Positions 35,206 to 47,289 of a DNA stretch of 64,000 nt are shown in pieces (the stretch's first letter is position 1; each line of letters begins with the position of its first letter). Under the pieces are notes generated by a model that searched no databases, was not told the DNA's origin, and saw only the letters and a list, made by a program, of their open reading frames with translations. The DNA is from Ancistrus triradiatus. Lineage: Eukaryota; Chordata; Actinopteri; Siluriformes; Loricariidae. The DNA lies in the NCBI GenBank assembly GCA_025084515.1, contig JAJAGP010001329.1, forward strand, positions 140,250 through 204,249, read 5' to 3'. The translations under genes and the position numbers were made by a program.

Positions 35206-35880
35206 ATTTCACTCGAAGAGGACCCTGCTCTGAGAGAGCACCTTTATGCTGGCAGTTCTGCATTTAGTAGTGGTAAAGGTCCGGGCTTGTTTGGAGTTTG
35301 GTATGTTCTCTGTAAGGTTACACCCGAAAATCAATAAACTTGGGAAACACCACCCTTATGGTCATGAGAAGTTTGAATCAAATTGACAGCACTCAATAAC
35401 TGACTGGGCTGATGCTCTTTAATTGCTCCAAGGTGTGGGGAGCAGGACAGAATGCATGCCATGGTGCCAGTCTGCCATGGGGCATCACTAACACAGTAAA
35501 ACCTGTTACGTTTCCACTGTAAATGACCTGCAAGTGGAAAGAGGCATAAATGACACCCTTGTATGCAGTTTGCAATCTATAAACTGAAGTCATTACTGAA
35601 AAGTTCAGTTGTGGTCATGATTTGTCCGTTGATGAGTATTTTCTGTTTCTGCGGCAGTTAAAGAAGTTAATGATGCATGTGAGATACGAAAGGGGGTTTT
35701 AAGACGACCAAGATCGGCCCCAATTTGGGAATGGCGTAACTAATGTCAAACACGTGACGTAAACGCTATTGCATAGAAACACCGGGTCACGTCTGCTCCA
35801 GTCAGTCGACACGTCAGACAGCTTCAGACTACAAGATCACAATTCCTAAAATTTGTCTCCAAACAAAAACAGCAAACAAG
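35206..35880. other. Intronic spacer
   Basis: No gene or named repeat was seen. Confidence 0.3.
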
Positions 35881-35884
35881 ACCA

Positions 35885-35990
35885 TCAGTGGTGGTGTAGC
35901 GCAAGTACCGGACTATTCACTAGAAGGTCGATGGTCCAAGTCCTGGCACTGCCAGTCAGTGCAAGGTTCTGAACCCTCATGTGCTGCTCT
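35885..35990 (+). repeat. tRNA-type SINE head
   Basis: CAGTGGTGGTGTAGCGCAAGTACCG has an A-box-like start, and GGTCGATGGTCCAAGTCC occupies the B-box position. Confidence 0.45.
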
Positions 35991-36135
35991 TGAATATTGA
36001 AATGCTGGAAATGTAAAGAGTTGACTCTCCGAGGTAAATAAACTTAAAGAACTCTCTCACATGCACAGTCAAGGCAAGCAAGTGCTCTGAACAGGAGGTC
36101 GGTCCATCTCAGGGCTGGGTAAGAGTCATAGAGGA

Positions 36136-36366
36136 CTGTGCAAAAGTCTTAGGCCACCAATATATTTGATATACCATTGTTTAAGCAAGGGTAACAGTCA
36201 AGAAACCACCTTTCAGAAGGGAACAAGGTGAAAATGATAAGATATGCTAAAGCTCACAAAGATTGGAATGAAGATCAGTGGAAGAGAGGACTATGGTGAT
36301 GAATCATTACAGTATTGTAAAAAACAACAAATTCAATGGTTGCCTAAGACTTTTGCACATCACAGT
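36136..36366 (+). mobile_element. Short Tc1-like MITE with ACTTTTGCACA ends
   Basis: Inverted ends GACTGTGCAAAAGTCTTAGGC and GCCTAAGACTTTTGCACA flank about 190 bases, with TAAAGCTCACAAAGATTGGAATGAAG in between, which looks like a scrap of transposase. It ends about 155 bases before the acceptor of the first dmbx1 coding exon. Confidence 0.75.
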
Positions 36367-36494
36367 GACATCCCATGCAGTGAGTTCTGAGACCTTACTA
36401 AATCAGTAAATCGTCTACAAAGGGGTTGAAACTTTTGCACACTTTATGGTTACCCTAAGCCTAACCCCGAAGGCAGTGGTTCAACAGAATGTAG

Positions 36495-36704
<210 letters not shown>

Positions 36705-36884
36705 TAGCTTGACGTGTTTTATTCCCATTTTAAATCCGCTGACTTATAACGTACAGCAGGGTGCATCATCGTGGCGGCGTAACGTCAGTAACTTGAGTTT
36801 TCTGATGGAGATCAAAAACATTTTGGTAAATCCTCTTAGATTTTGTGCAACGTTAACGATTCAGTTACGGAAAGGCTTTATATA

Positions 36885-37225
36885 TGCGGTGCTAACTCGG
36901 TTCTCGGCCACCTCAGAGCTTGTCCAAATCGATTCTCAATGCATTTTGACTAGAAAAATGCGTCTCGGTTCTCGTCGGTTGCTCGGTACTTGTTTCAGCC
37001 AGAACTCGACTCACGATTCATGATTCACAATTCAGTACACAGTGACTCAATGATTCAGATTCGCAATAGCTCAGTGCAGATCTCCGCTGTGTTTATCGTG
37101 TTTTTCTTCATTTTTACATCTACAACACTGGATTCTTAGTGCAAATAAATCTCCATGAGCCCTAAAAAGTTAAGTTATAAGAGAAAACCGAAAGGAAAAC
37201 AGGAATTGAATGCTCCAGTGCATTA
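36885..37225 (+). mobile_element. Tigger/pogo-like element fragment (family P1) in dmbx1 intron
   Basis: Shares with 61993-62570 GGTTCTCGGCCACCTC, GATTCACAATTCAGTACACAG, CTCAGTGCAGATCTCCGCT and CCGAAAGGAAAACAGGAATTG. The right part is missing. Confidence 0.65.
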
Positions 37226-37364
37226 CTTACTTAAATTACTTATGAGGCTGAATCTCCATCTACAGGCACCATAATGTAACTGCTGTCATGGAAGTTGGAC
37301 CGGAAAATGCGAATAAGAAGCGTACTTCAGCCTCATCTCTGCTTTGATACAGTATAGGACATTT

Positions 37365-38311
<947 letters not shown>

Positions 38312-38584
38312 TGACGTTCAGGTCTAAATACAGAAACACATGCCAATCCATCGGCCTGTTTGGTTTTAAGCTTTCAAAGACAGTTGGTTCTGCATCATCT
38401 CCAGAAGATGCAGTTTGTTCTGAAAACCCAGCAACACACCCAGTTCTGTGGGACCCCATGCCGACCCAGATGGGCCCCTGAGAGAGGAAAATACCTATAG
38501 AACTAATAGTATTATTTAAAACTAGAAATCTCTCAGTGCTTCTCGTGTCAACAATTTTAACACAAAATTCTTGTGTTAAATCAG

Positions 38585-38960
38585 GTTTGGTTCAAGAACC
38601 GCCGGGCCAAGTTCCGTAAGAAGCAGCGCAGCCTGCAGAAGGAGCAGCTGCAGAAGCAGAAGGACGCGTCAGGCGACGGGACTCTGGGAGTGAGCGAGAA
38701 GAGCGAGCCTCCCTCCGGTACAGCCCTGGAGAATCCTCTCCCTCCATCATCGACGTCGTCTTCCTCCGTGGAGGCCGAGGGTCCGTCAGAGCTGAGCGTC
38801 GAGCTTAACGTCACATCGGCAGAGCAATCAGGGAGCGAATCGGCTACGGAGGACAACACGACCGACCGGGAGGAGGACCTAAAGCCTCATCGTGACGACA
38901 CCAAGCCTGAGAAATCTGCCAGTCTCTCCCCGCTCTGCAAGCGCCTCAGCCCCAAACCAG
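38585..38960 (+). CDS. dmbx1: dmbx1 coding exon 3 (homeodomain end, acidic Ser-rich middle)
   Basis: Begins VWFKNRRAKFRKKQRSLQKE after the acceptor AAATCAG. Lys at homeodomain position 50 puts the protein in the Otx/Gsc/Pitx-like K50 class, which reads TAATCC-type sites. The homeodomain closes near residue 125. Next comes a low-complexity Ser/Glu/Asp-rich linker (SSTSSSSVEAEG, ESATEDNTTDREED) ending CKRLSPKPG. The linker is less conserved than the flanks, as usual in this family, where this part carries repression activity. The donor is CAG|GTGAGC at 38960. One base carries over to the next exon. Confidence 0.94.
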
Positions 38961-39124
38961 GTGAGCTTTTAGGTACAAACAGGACACGACCCATTGTTTA
39001 CAATATTGAGTTTTGCTTTCCTCAAAGAAAAGGACCCTAAATTAAATCAATTTGAATCCAGTATAATGTTACACTCCTCAGATCATTAATGCCTCATTTA
39101 AGCACTCAAGTTTCACAACAGTCT

Positions 39125-39300
39125 AATACATCCCACCAACGTGATGACCCCAGTTTAAGTCCCGGCCATGCCATCATGCTTCGTCAGGCGTCACATTCAG
39201 GCCCAGCTGCTCCTGCGCTAGACTGGCAGCCCTGAAGACAGGGATTCTCATGCTTCCCTATCCAGGAACAGTCCTCACGTTCAGCCTACACACTGAGGAC
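39125..39300 (+). repeat. Possible SINE S1 fragment
   Basis: CAGTTTAAGTCCCGGCCATGCC resembles the B-box part of family S1 (2465 and 41640). The remainder is diverged. Confidence 0.35.
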
Positions 39301-39600
39301 ATGGCTGTGTCCCAAATAAATCCTTACCCCCTCTTTAGTAATACCCTATATAGGGAGAGACTATTTAGTTTACTAACTAGCACTAAAAAACACGACTGAA
39401 ATCCATGCTCATGCAATAATCGTTTTGTTTTTCCACTTTCAAAACATAATTCAGTAAATGACATGAGATATTAAATACCTTACTATAAAATAAGCTTTAT
39501 GTTACTGATTTTCTGGAATCTGTAGTTTAATGCAAGTGTTTTAAACGCGTCCAAGATGCGCTACGCACTTAATACTCTCCAGCACTCTGCAGTGTGTGAC

Positions 39601-40305
39601 GCATAGACATAATATATGTAGACTGCATTGGCCGCAGGATCATGCGTCAACGTCGTGGCCATATTGGTCCAGGCAACTTCTTATAATTCTCCATAGACTG
39701 TATTGGAAAAAACATGCATGATTCTAGTGTAATAAATAATAATAGTAGTAATGGATTAGCAATAGTATATGTAGAATAAATTGTAATGTAATTTGATATA
39801 GTGCTATTATAGTACTGTTTATACTACATAAACTATAGTTACTGTTAATTATTATTTCAGTAACTATACTATATTAGACAACATCTTATTGTATTTATAG
39901 GTTAATATGCTGTACTTTACTGTACATTATCTTTGAGTTCATTTGAATCATTTCACTGTTACAGCAAACAGAAAGCAGCCTTATTTTATTAGTTTATTTG
40001 TTGATTTCATTACATTTTTGTCAACGATGGTCAACTATAAGACCTTACAGATGCACAATTTTAGATTATTTTTTCAGTATTTCAAAAGGGAATGATCAAA
40101 AGCCCTGAATAGAAAAATGTCTCGTTAAAATCGGATGAGAAATAATTTGGTTATTATGCGTTTTAACCAGAAAAAACACAGCTCCTCTGTTCACATGTAT
40201 TTATTTACAAGCCAGTATTGCCTGGACCAATATGGCGGACACGTTGACGTATCGCAGCAATGAGCCGAAGAAGCCTACGCGGTGTCTAAGTATATATGAC
40301 TATGG
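39601..40305. mobile_element. Non-autonomous DNA transposon with 80-base inverted ends (family D1)
   Basis: The left end (GCATAGACATAATATATGTAG, then CATGCGTCAACGTCGTGGCC and ATATTGGTCCAGGCAA) is mirrored at the right end (TTGCCTGGACCAATATGGCG, then GTTGACGTATC and AGTATATATGACTATGG). The internal region is AT-rich without transposase. A single left-type end occurs at 55845-55960 in nsun4. It lies in the last dmbx1 intron. Confidence 0.75.
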
Positions 40306-40749
40306 TGTGAGGTAGGGAGCCACACAGCAGTAGCGTTGAGCTCTGGGAAATGTAGTGAGGAAAGCCGTGGCCGTGTTTTAAGCATACATATGTCAGGAAT
40401 GCTCAAAGTGTATATTAAACTCCACAATTTATCAAAAATTCAACTTACAAATGGATTTTGTATCCCCATTGTAAAATGGGGAAGAACCTGTACATCACCA
40501 TATAAAGCATCACAAACACGCAAGCGGCTGAGTCGTGTTTAAAGCTCCATACACAAATTAACCAAATTATTAAAGTTAGTAAAACAAATGTGCTGTTTGC
40601 GTGGCTCAGTTTATGCCGCTGTCACCACTGCACGAAGGGTAAGTGTGTTACTGATCGGCTGATCGCACTGAAAACCGATGGATCTCTAAAAGTGACAGGT
40701 TTCCAGGTTCTCCTGCTCGTTTCTCATGTACCACGTTCCTCCCCTGCAG

Positions 40750-41156
40750 ATTCTCCCCTCGGCTCTCCGGCGATCACGTCCTCATCCGCCAGCGTCTCTC
40801 AGAGCCACTCGTACTCGTCGTCCCCGCTCAGCCTGTTCCGTCTGCAGGAGCAGTTCCGCCAGCACATGGCTGCCACCAACAGCCTGGTGCACTACCCGCC
40901 CTTCGACATGGCCGCCCCGTCCTCCCTGCCCTACCTAGGCATGAACGTGAGCGTGCCAGCCCCCCTGGGATCACTGCCCTGCCAGTCGTACTACCAGTCC
41001 CTGTCTCAGCACGCGCAGCAGGTCTGGAGCAGCCCCCTGCTTCAGGCCTCGGCCGCCCTGCCCACCCACAACAGCAAGACGAGCAGCATCGAGAACCTGC
41101 GGCTCCGCGCCAAGCAGCACGCCGCCTCACTGGGCCTCGACACCATGCCCAACTGA
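40750..41156 (+). CDS. dmbx1: dmbx1 coding exon 4 (C-terminus with OAR motif)
   Basis: Acceptor CCCTGCAG at 40742-40749; the carried G plus AT gives Asp, then SPLGSPAITSSSASV. It contains SHSYSSSPLSLFRLQEQFRQ and HMAATNSLVHYPPF, both strongly conserved in DMBX1, a Pro/Ala/Leu stretch, and the C-terminal OAR motif SSIENLRLRAKQHAA (about residues 348-361), a short helix shared by paired-like homeodomain proteins. The stop is TGA at 41154-41156. The total is about 371 residues with the short acceptor in exon 2; human isoforms are 377 and 382 from memory. Intact and apparently functional. Confidence 0.95.
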
Positions 41157-41313
41157 GCGCCCCTGAACGAGAACTCCAGAACGTCGTCACGCTCGGCTAC
41201 GGCCGCACGGACTGTACGTGTAGATACCACCCCGAGAGACTTCACCGGCCTTGAGTGGATCAGTCCTCATTTCTGAGCCACGCCTCGTACCCAAGTTTCA
41301 GCTTACATAAAAC

Positions 41314-41959
41314 TTAAAGGTGCAATACTGTATTTTCCAGATTATTAGGCAGGTCTTGCTAGATACACCATCCAAATATTCAGAATCTTTCTCCAGCACA
41401 TTTATCAACGTACAGTCACAAAGCAGATGGACAAACCAGTTTAGACCTCAAAAGAGCAGAGTGTGGAGATTTGGAGGAACCAGGCTCATGGTGAGAGGCG
41501 ACGTCGAGCCAATTATGTAGTACCTGCTTTGAAACAAATACAGGATTTATTTGCAGCACTTCAAATTGGTTGCAAATTGGCACTTTTGGCCTGCCATGAC
41601 CAGAACCAAATATCTACTGAAGCATGATTTATCGTAATGTACACTGGGCAGTCTAATACTGAAGCCCACCACTGCAAGGACGCGGGTTAGAGTCCCGGTC
41701 GTGCCTTCTGTGACCTGTGGGGATAGGTGCTGTAGACCCCCATGACCAGCACAAAGCAGGGTTAAACAAGAACATGAATAATACATCAATAAAAAATTAT
41801 ATATATTCAAATAACCGCCAAAGTTAAGCAATAACTTAAAATTCACTGGAACTAGTGTGTCTACATGGTCTGGAAAATATGATGCATATATAACTGGCTG
41901 AACTGTGCAGTAAACAAGTCCCTCCTGACACACGTTAATGTTACTTACTGCACCTTTAA
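41314..41959. mobile_element. piggyBac-like MITE with TTAA target duplication
   Basis: TTAA at 41314-41317 and TTAA at 41956-41959 flank an element whose ends are AGGTGCA and TGCACCT, a perfect seven-base inverted pair, with further imperfect pairing inward (AATACTGTATT and AATGTTACTTACTG). TTAA target sites are the mark of piggyBac transposition. There is no transposase ORF, so it is non-autonomous. A SINE lies inside at 41640-41790. Confidence 0.75.
41640..41790 (+). repeat. tRNA-derived SINE (family S1), nested copy
   Basis: GGACGCGGGTTAGAGTCCCGG contains a B box. The following GTGCCTTCTGTGACC, GGGGATAGGTGCTGTAGACCC and AAAGCAGGGTTAAAC repeat the order seen in the copy at 2465-2760. It is nested in the piggyBac-like MITE. 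Confidence 0.65.
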
Positions 41960-41964
41960 TATCA

Positions 41965-42370
41965 GCATACGTACAAATCCCTCCACGTTCCTTTCATGCA
42001 AGTGGCACTTTTAACAGTTTTAATTCAATTAATCCGGGGCTTGATTTACACCTTATTACATAACTGCATACGTATAGTGTAAATCCCTGCTTAATTAAAC
42101 CTGACTAATTTACCTGTTTAAAGCCCGGCGTTAAACCGTGTTTAACTGCAAACGGCTGGTTAATTAGGAGGGCACCTCAGTGGCACCATATGCAAAGCGT
42201 TTAATTACATTTGGCCCTGGGCTGAGCGAGGAAGGCAATTACAGCCCATGCATATCATTTCAGATCGCTGTACATCTGATGCTCGGGGGGGTAAATCGGT
42301 TTTTGTTTCAGTGCATGTTAGTAACGTGACAATTTCCCACGAGGAGACAACCGGATTCTAATAAAGAGCC
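41965..42370. promoter_or_regulatory. Strong candidate conserved non-coding block in the dmbx1 3' region
   Basis: Contains TTTTAATTCAATTAATCC, CTGCTTAATTAAACCTGAC, GGCTGGTTAATTAGGAGG, CATATGCAAAGCG (octamer-like), TTTAATTACATTTGGC and CAATTACAGCCCATGC. TAATTA cores and an octamer-like site lie within 250 bases, with no repeats. Conservation should be tested. Confidence 0.5.
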
Positions 42371-43039
42371 ATTGTGTAACGACAGTATTTATTAAGGTTT
42401 TGTTTTTTTAGTCCATTTTCTCCGTGGGAACCATTAAAGCAGCTCTAAGCACTTCGTCTCTGCTTTGTGTCTGTAAAGTTTGACTCTGTATATAAATAAA
42501 AGTCTTTTATCCATAAATGTTGGTAAGACAAATGTAAAGTTCTATGTTTTAGATGGAGAAGGGTCGACCCGCGTCCTGTATTCCAGTAACTGTGCAGTGT
42601 AAGATTTTTCTTTTAATGGGACGCACGGTCGTCCTGTGTGAAATATTTAACCTCAGTCTGGTCGTATTACTGTAACTGGTTCCCATTGTTGCTGTGGTTC
42701 TAAAGTCTGACTCTCGCACTGTTGATCGCAGAGAAGTGAAGTCGTAGTGTAATCTGGTGCGGAGTGATTATGCATTTTCTCTATTGCAACTGTAGGCTTG
42801 TTAACTTCGAAAACATGACTTCAATAAAACATGGCTTGATCTGTACACGTGTGTCGTTCCTTCAGCTCCATCTACATCATCTCCTGAAACCAGCTTGGAT
42901 TAACGAACTGTTAGACTTTACTCTTTTTTTTTAGGATTCTTTATAGAAGTTTATTTGTTTAATGTAAAATTACTTCCAAATCAGAGGCATCACTATAGAC
43001 TTACGAATTTGGGGAGAGGGAGGGATCTAGATGGAAGCA

Positions 43040-43690
43040 CCACGTTCAAGCCAAAATGATTCATGATTCAGTGATTCAGATTCACGATAGCTCTTGCTCA
43101 GTGCAGATCTGTGCTGTGTTTTTCTTTATTTTTACATCTACAGTACTGTATTCTTAGTGCAAACTAATCTCCATGGATTCTAAAAATATTAGCAAACCGA
43201 AAGGAAAACAGGAACTGACTTATGCAGAACACAGGCTACAGTTAGCATTAGCAGCTATGCAAGTGCCCAGAGTTCACCAATAGAGTAAGTGTTTTGCTTT
43301 ACTTTTTACTTTCAATCCATGACTCACTAAATGACATGACATTTTAAAACCCTTTATTATAAATAAGCTTTGTGGTAATGACATTGGGTAGCTGTAGGTT
43401 AATGTAAGTGTTAATGTGGAATCGGCTCCTCTATGATACAGTACTGACTCTATTAAACTCATCAGTTCATGATCCATTTAGCTTATGATGGATTTGTGGA
43501 ACATATCCCCATCATAACTCAGGAGCTCCTGTACAGTACAGCTCCATTAATGCTGATAATCTTATACAGGGGGATTTTCTGGGGATCTGGAACCCATTCA
43601 TTCAATTTGCATTATTCCTTATGGGAAACATTTGCTCGGTACTCCTCGTTTTCGGTTCTCGATGAGCCTTCTGGAACGAAGTTACCCTGC
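43040..43690 (+). mobile_element. Tigger/pogo-like element (family P1), copy 3
   Basis: Shares with 61993-62570 GATTCAGATTCACGATAGCTC, CTCAGTGCAGATCTGTGC, GTTAGCATTAGCAGCTATGC, AGTGCCCAGAGTTCACCAAT and the right part GCTCGGTACTCCTCGTTTTC, TTCTGGAACGAAGTTA. The central transposase is deleted. Confidence 0.7.
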
Positions 43691-43929
43691 AAAACTTGTG
43701 TTAACTGGAGGTTTCACTTAAAGAAGCATCATCAATTTCAGTTTACTAGCAAAACACTAAACAATAACCTACATTGTTCCTACATTCTCATTTTATAACT
43801 CAACAATAACCATGCATTAATTGCACTGAGATTCCTAAGGACAATCTAATCTCAAAGTGGACGCTCTAAATCTACAATAACGCACTTAAAGTAAAAATTC
43901 TAATTATTGCACACTGAAGCAATCTTGCT

Positions 43930-44460
43930 TTGCTTATGTCTCCGTGTAGTAGCTGCTTATATAAAAGTGATATTAAAACCTAAACCAATGACAATAATAC
44001 AGCAATTCATTGAATGAAAATGTGTGAGTACACACAAAGTAAATACAAGGTGAGTGCGTAACGATATACAGAAAAAGAGAGTATGGGAGAAAATGGGGAA
44101 GCAAGGTAATCTGGTGAAATAAAGTCGGTTTGGGGGACATAAGCCATCCCCCGATGAATAAGCGAGCCATTATGCTGAAGAATGACGGCCCGGGGCCCTG
44201 ATTATGCCGCCATTATATCTTAAACAGCGTGGTTTGCCAAAACGCATAAACCCTTTGCTCCAGTAGAGAGGCCCTCTATTGAGTGTGTGTTTTACCAGAG
44301 GCACGATGCTGCCGTCCCCGTCATGTTCACCATGCCCTTGCCACGGCTGCTAACCGCCTTTTTAAGCTTCTTCTGCCAACCTTAAATACAGCTGATAAAC
44401 TAGGTGTCATCTATTCAGTCTACTTGGGTCGAGAGTCAGCGTGAAACTGTACACGCCTAA
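43930..44460. promoter_or_regulatory. Candidate conserved non-coding block downstream of dmbx1
   Basis: The part at 44110-44300 is repeat-free: AAATAAAGTCGGTTTGGGGG, AGCGAGCCATTATGCTG, CCCTGATTATGCCGCCATTA, ACGCATAAACCCTTTGC. No frame with splice sites. Conserved-element texture. Confidence 0.4.
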
Positions 44461-44495
44461 TATTCATAAAATTCAGAGGGTTTCTCATCCATGCG

Positions 44496-44496
<1 letters not shown>

Positions 44497-44538
<42 letters not shown>
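44497..44538 (+). repeat. (CA)n microsatellite
   Basis: A clean CA tract of about 42 bases. Confidence 0.97.
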
Positions 44539-44539
<1 letters not shown>

Positions 44540-45049
44540 TACTCACAGGCCCTGCAGCACTTGTTAGACATTGTAATATGATAATAAAGGTCAAGGTCAG
44601 ATTGCTCGTTACCATTTCTACATCCAGGAAACAATCAGCCGCTGCTAAGCACCCTGACACAATAAGTGACTTACACAGGTTATTATAGAGTTCAAATCAA
44701 ATCAACACTAGCAAGAGGGGCGAGGAGCAGCTAAAAAATGCTGATGTTAAGTGGCATGATGATCCAGAAACATTACCACAGTTAGGATGGTCTTTTCTAG
44801 AGTACTATAATGTAAATATAAAGGGTATCGTGCAAACGACGCGTAAATGCGTCAAAGATACAGCCGAAAACATGAGTGGAACGCTACCATCTACACAGCA
44901 TCTTTAACGCCACCGGACTTTTAATTGATGGAAATTCACCATAATTATATTAAATACAGGAACGTACCATTAGGACCCTGTGTAGGTTAAAACCATAACA
45001 CTTAAGTGTTGGACCTGATACTTTAGTTTCTGAATGTGAACCAGTTATA

Positions 45050-45185
45050 TATACTCTGACTAAAAAACAAAGCATCCAGATGTGTAGATGACAAACGATT
45101 ACAGGTGTGGTCTTTGTTCATACATAAAGTTTAATTCGATTCCAACAACTACTCCTTGGAGCATTTTTTTGGTCAGCGAGTGTAT
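45050..45185. mobile_element. MITE derived from Tc1-like family T2
   Basis: The left end CTCTGACTAAAAAACAAAGCA with GATTACAGGTGTGGTC matches one end of T2, and the right end AAAGTTTAATTCGATTCC, ACTCCTTGGAGCA, TTTTTTTGGTCAGCGAG matches the reverse complement of the other T2 end at 18434-18500. Almost the whole middle is gone, leaving about 135 bases. Confidence 0.65.
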
Positions 45186-45289
45186 GAAATAACCAAGCAA
45201 AGCTTATAAGGGCGCATCGCAACTCGCTTGCGGTTCCGTTCTTAATAAAGTGCTACATATGGTAAATAAATCAATCTCTCACTCGACCC

Positions 45290-45860
45290 TATAATTAAGC
45301 ACAGTTGGAACTGGCGTAGCCGTGTTCTTTTATTGCTTCTCCACACAGCGCGTGACACATCACCAGCTAAAGCATGAATCTATCGATCAGCAAACAGCAT
45401 CCAGCAGAGAGCTCGGAGGTCTTTATTTCATTAGAGACAGACAGACTTAGAAATCAGCCCTTAAGCATGGCCAGCACGGAAATCACAGTGTACCATTCAA
45501 TCAGCTCCCGCCACCCCACCACAACCCCACCCCCTCACTCGCTCCCCTTTCTTCAAGCTGCTAAAGGTTTTAGGTGCATGGAGAATGAAAGCTGCCAGCG
45601 TCAGGAACGCGCTCCATTGAAGAAGTGACAGGCAGTGCCAGAATATGATCCTAATCCTGTTCCCAGCATTCTCTTAGCCCGCTGGCATTGCAATTTCTCC
45701 GCATACTCTCCGGCCTGTGAACTGGCCTAAATCCCTCTAATAGCACATAGCCCAGATACACATCAAAGTGCTCCTGGATACCAACACAGGCTTTCAGAGC
45801 GTCCTGCCGGCCGGGCGCTGATCTCAGACCAGCATCCAACCTCCACTCCACAGTAGGCAT
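45290..45860. promoter_or_regulatory. Candidate conserved non-coding block
   Basis: Repeat-free: ACCCTATAATTAAGCAC, CATTCAATCAGCTCCCGCC, GCCCGCTGGCATTGC, AATCCCTCTAATAGCACATAG. TAAT/ATTA cores lie among GC-richer stretches; no gene. Confidence 0.35.
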
Positions 45861-46539
45861 CGACATACTGACCCACTGTTAAAGATCCCCCTAAACTCTG
45901 CTTGCACCATATAGAAGTTATGAGAAATAAAGGATTCCGATTGGCTGTCAGGGCTGCATTACGTCTTTATTTTGTAGATCCGACTTACTCTCTCAATTGG
46001 TCACAATTAGTACCTTTGTTAAACATTTCTGTTTGACTCTATTCCTCCAGACTGGACATGAATAAAAATTTTGCTAGAAAAATTAAACGTTTCTTTTCGT
46101 CAAGACAGGGTGAGGAAATTATCCAACTTTGCCCATTGCACATGTAACAAGTAGCTTTAATGTAAAGCAAAGACAGATTGAGGGACGTTTCTGAAAAAAA
46201 AAACTACATATAATTGTTTAACTATAAATTACATATTATACAACTTAATTGTAATAACTGAATTGTATTTTTATTTAAAAGTCTGTACCTACACATGTAT
46301 AAGAGACTTAAACATAAGATAAAATGATTGAATTCCATGGCACCTGTTCTGTATATTTTAATTCTGTTCTTGCTGTAGTTAAAGATGATTAAGATGATAA
46401 TGTATTTATTTGTATGTTTTTTTGCAGATGCCTCATGTAGTTTGAGTACAAACCATGAAGCAGCCTCAGTGTCATGGATCTGCATCTCTCACCCTCAATA
46501 AAGGACATCCTGCTTCAGAAATTAGAGTTAGAAAGGCTT

Positions 46540-46650
46540 TTTAAAGAAATACTTCAAGTACATTTAGTAGCCTGCACTTTCACACTTCTACTTGAGTAAA
46601 ATATATAAATCATGATTTAGTTTGTTCTGTTACTTAAGATCTTGTGTTCT
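46540..46650. repeat. Teleost repeat fragment with ACTTGAGTAAAAT
   Basis: TTCAAGTACATTTAGTAGCC and TTCTACTTGAGTAAAATATA match the repeat type seen at 1670 and 53245. Confidence 0.4.
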
Positions 46651-46679
46651 TCTGCCACCTCTATGAAAACAGTGCATGC

Positions 46680-47190
46680 AGATCATGACGATACAGATAA
46701 GCGTTTAAGGCCATATCCTGCCATGGAGTCCAATTCCTTACAGATTTACAGATCAGCCTTCTCTTTAGGCGACGTGGAGGTCCGGCGTGGGCGCATTAGC
46801 ATTCCTGATGAATCCACACGCAGCAGAAGGAACAAATGAACCCGGCACAAAGTGAGTGCGGGGGGCAAAGGGGACTGCGGGTCGTGACAACAGGTGATTG
46901 AACCGGGTGCTGAAGGGGTCGCCCTCTTTAGCTCCAACGCTCCTTTTCTGATTCGGTCCTTTCCCTTTTTTTATCCCTCTGTTATCGCAAGCTCACTTAA
47001 TCCTCTTAGGGGCGAAAAGAAGCTTTTTCTTTCTTTTTTGGAAAAGGGGGACGGCAGCACTCCAGCGCCTGTCACCGAGGTGCTGTTTCAGTCACACATA
47101 ATTACGCATCAATGGCGCGCTACACACAGCTTTTCAAAGAGCACAGGGCATTGTGGGTATGTGGAGGGAGGCCAGGTCTGTGTGTGAATG
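46680..47190. promoter_or_regulatory. Candidate conserved non-coding block
   Basis: Repeat-free: GATCATGACGATACAGATAAGC, GGGCGCATTAGCATTCCTGATG, GAACAAATGAACCC, ACATAATTACGCATCAATGG. Short overlapping frames only. Conserved-element texture. Confidence 0.4.
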
Positions 47191-47289
47191 CAGCACACCC
47201 CGATTAAACCTGCACTCGACACGGTTAACAGAAATTCACCGAGAACCAGTCGCTCACGTCGTCAAGTGAGGTCGTAGCCATAGGAGCGT

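Larger units (their letters stand above)
41157..42850 (+). other. dmbx1: dmbx1 3' UTR (inferred extent)
   Basis: AATAAA signals lie at 42495-42500 and at 42823-42828 (TTCAATAAAACATGG), the latter in good context. If the second is used, the 3' UTR is about 1.7 kb and includes a 638-base MITE at 41318-41955 and a TAAT-rich conserved-looking block. An earlier unseen polyadenylation site cannot be excluded. Confidence 0.45.

Noticed and set aside
40590..40749. Upstream extension of the last dmbx1 exon as coding
   Set aside because: The frame is open to 40590, but the CCCTGCAG acceptor at 40742-40749 and the family sequence (Asp-Ser-Pro after the junction) place the exon start at 40750.
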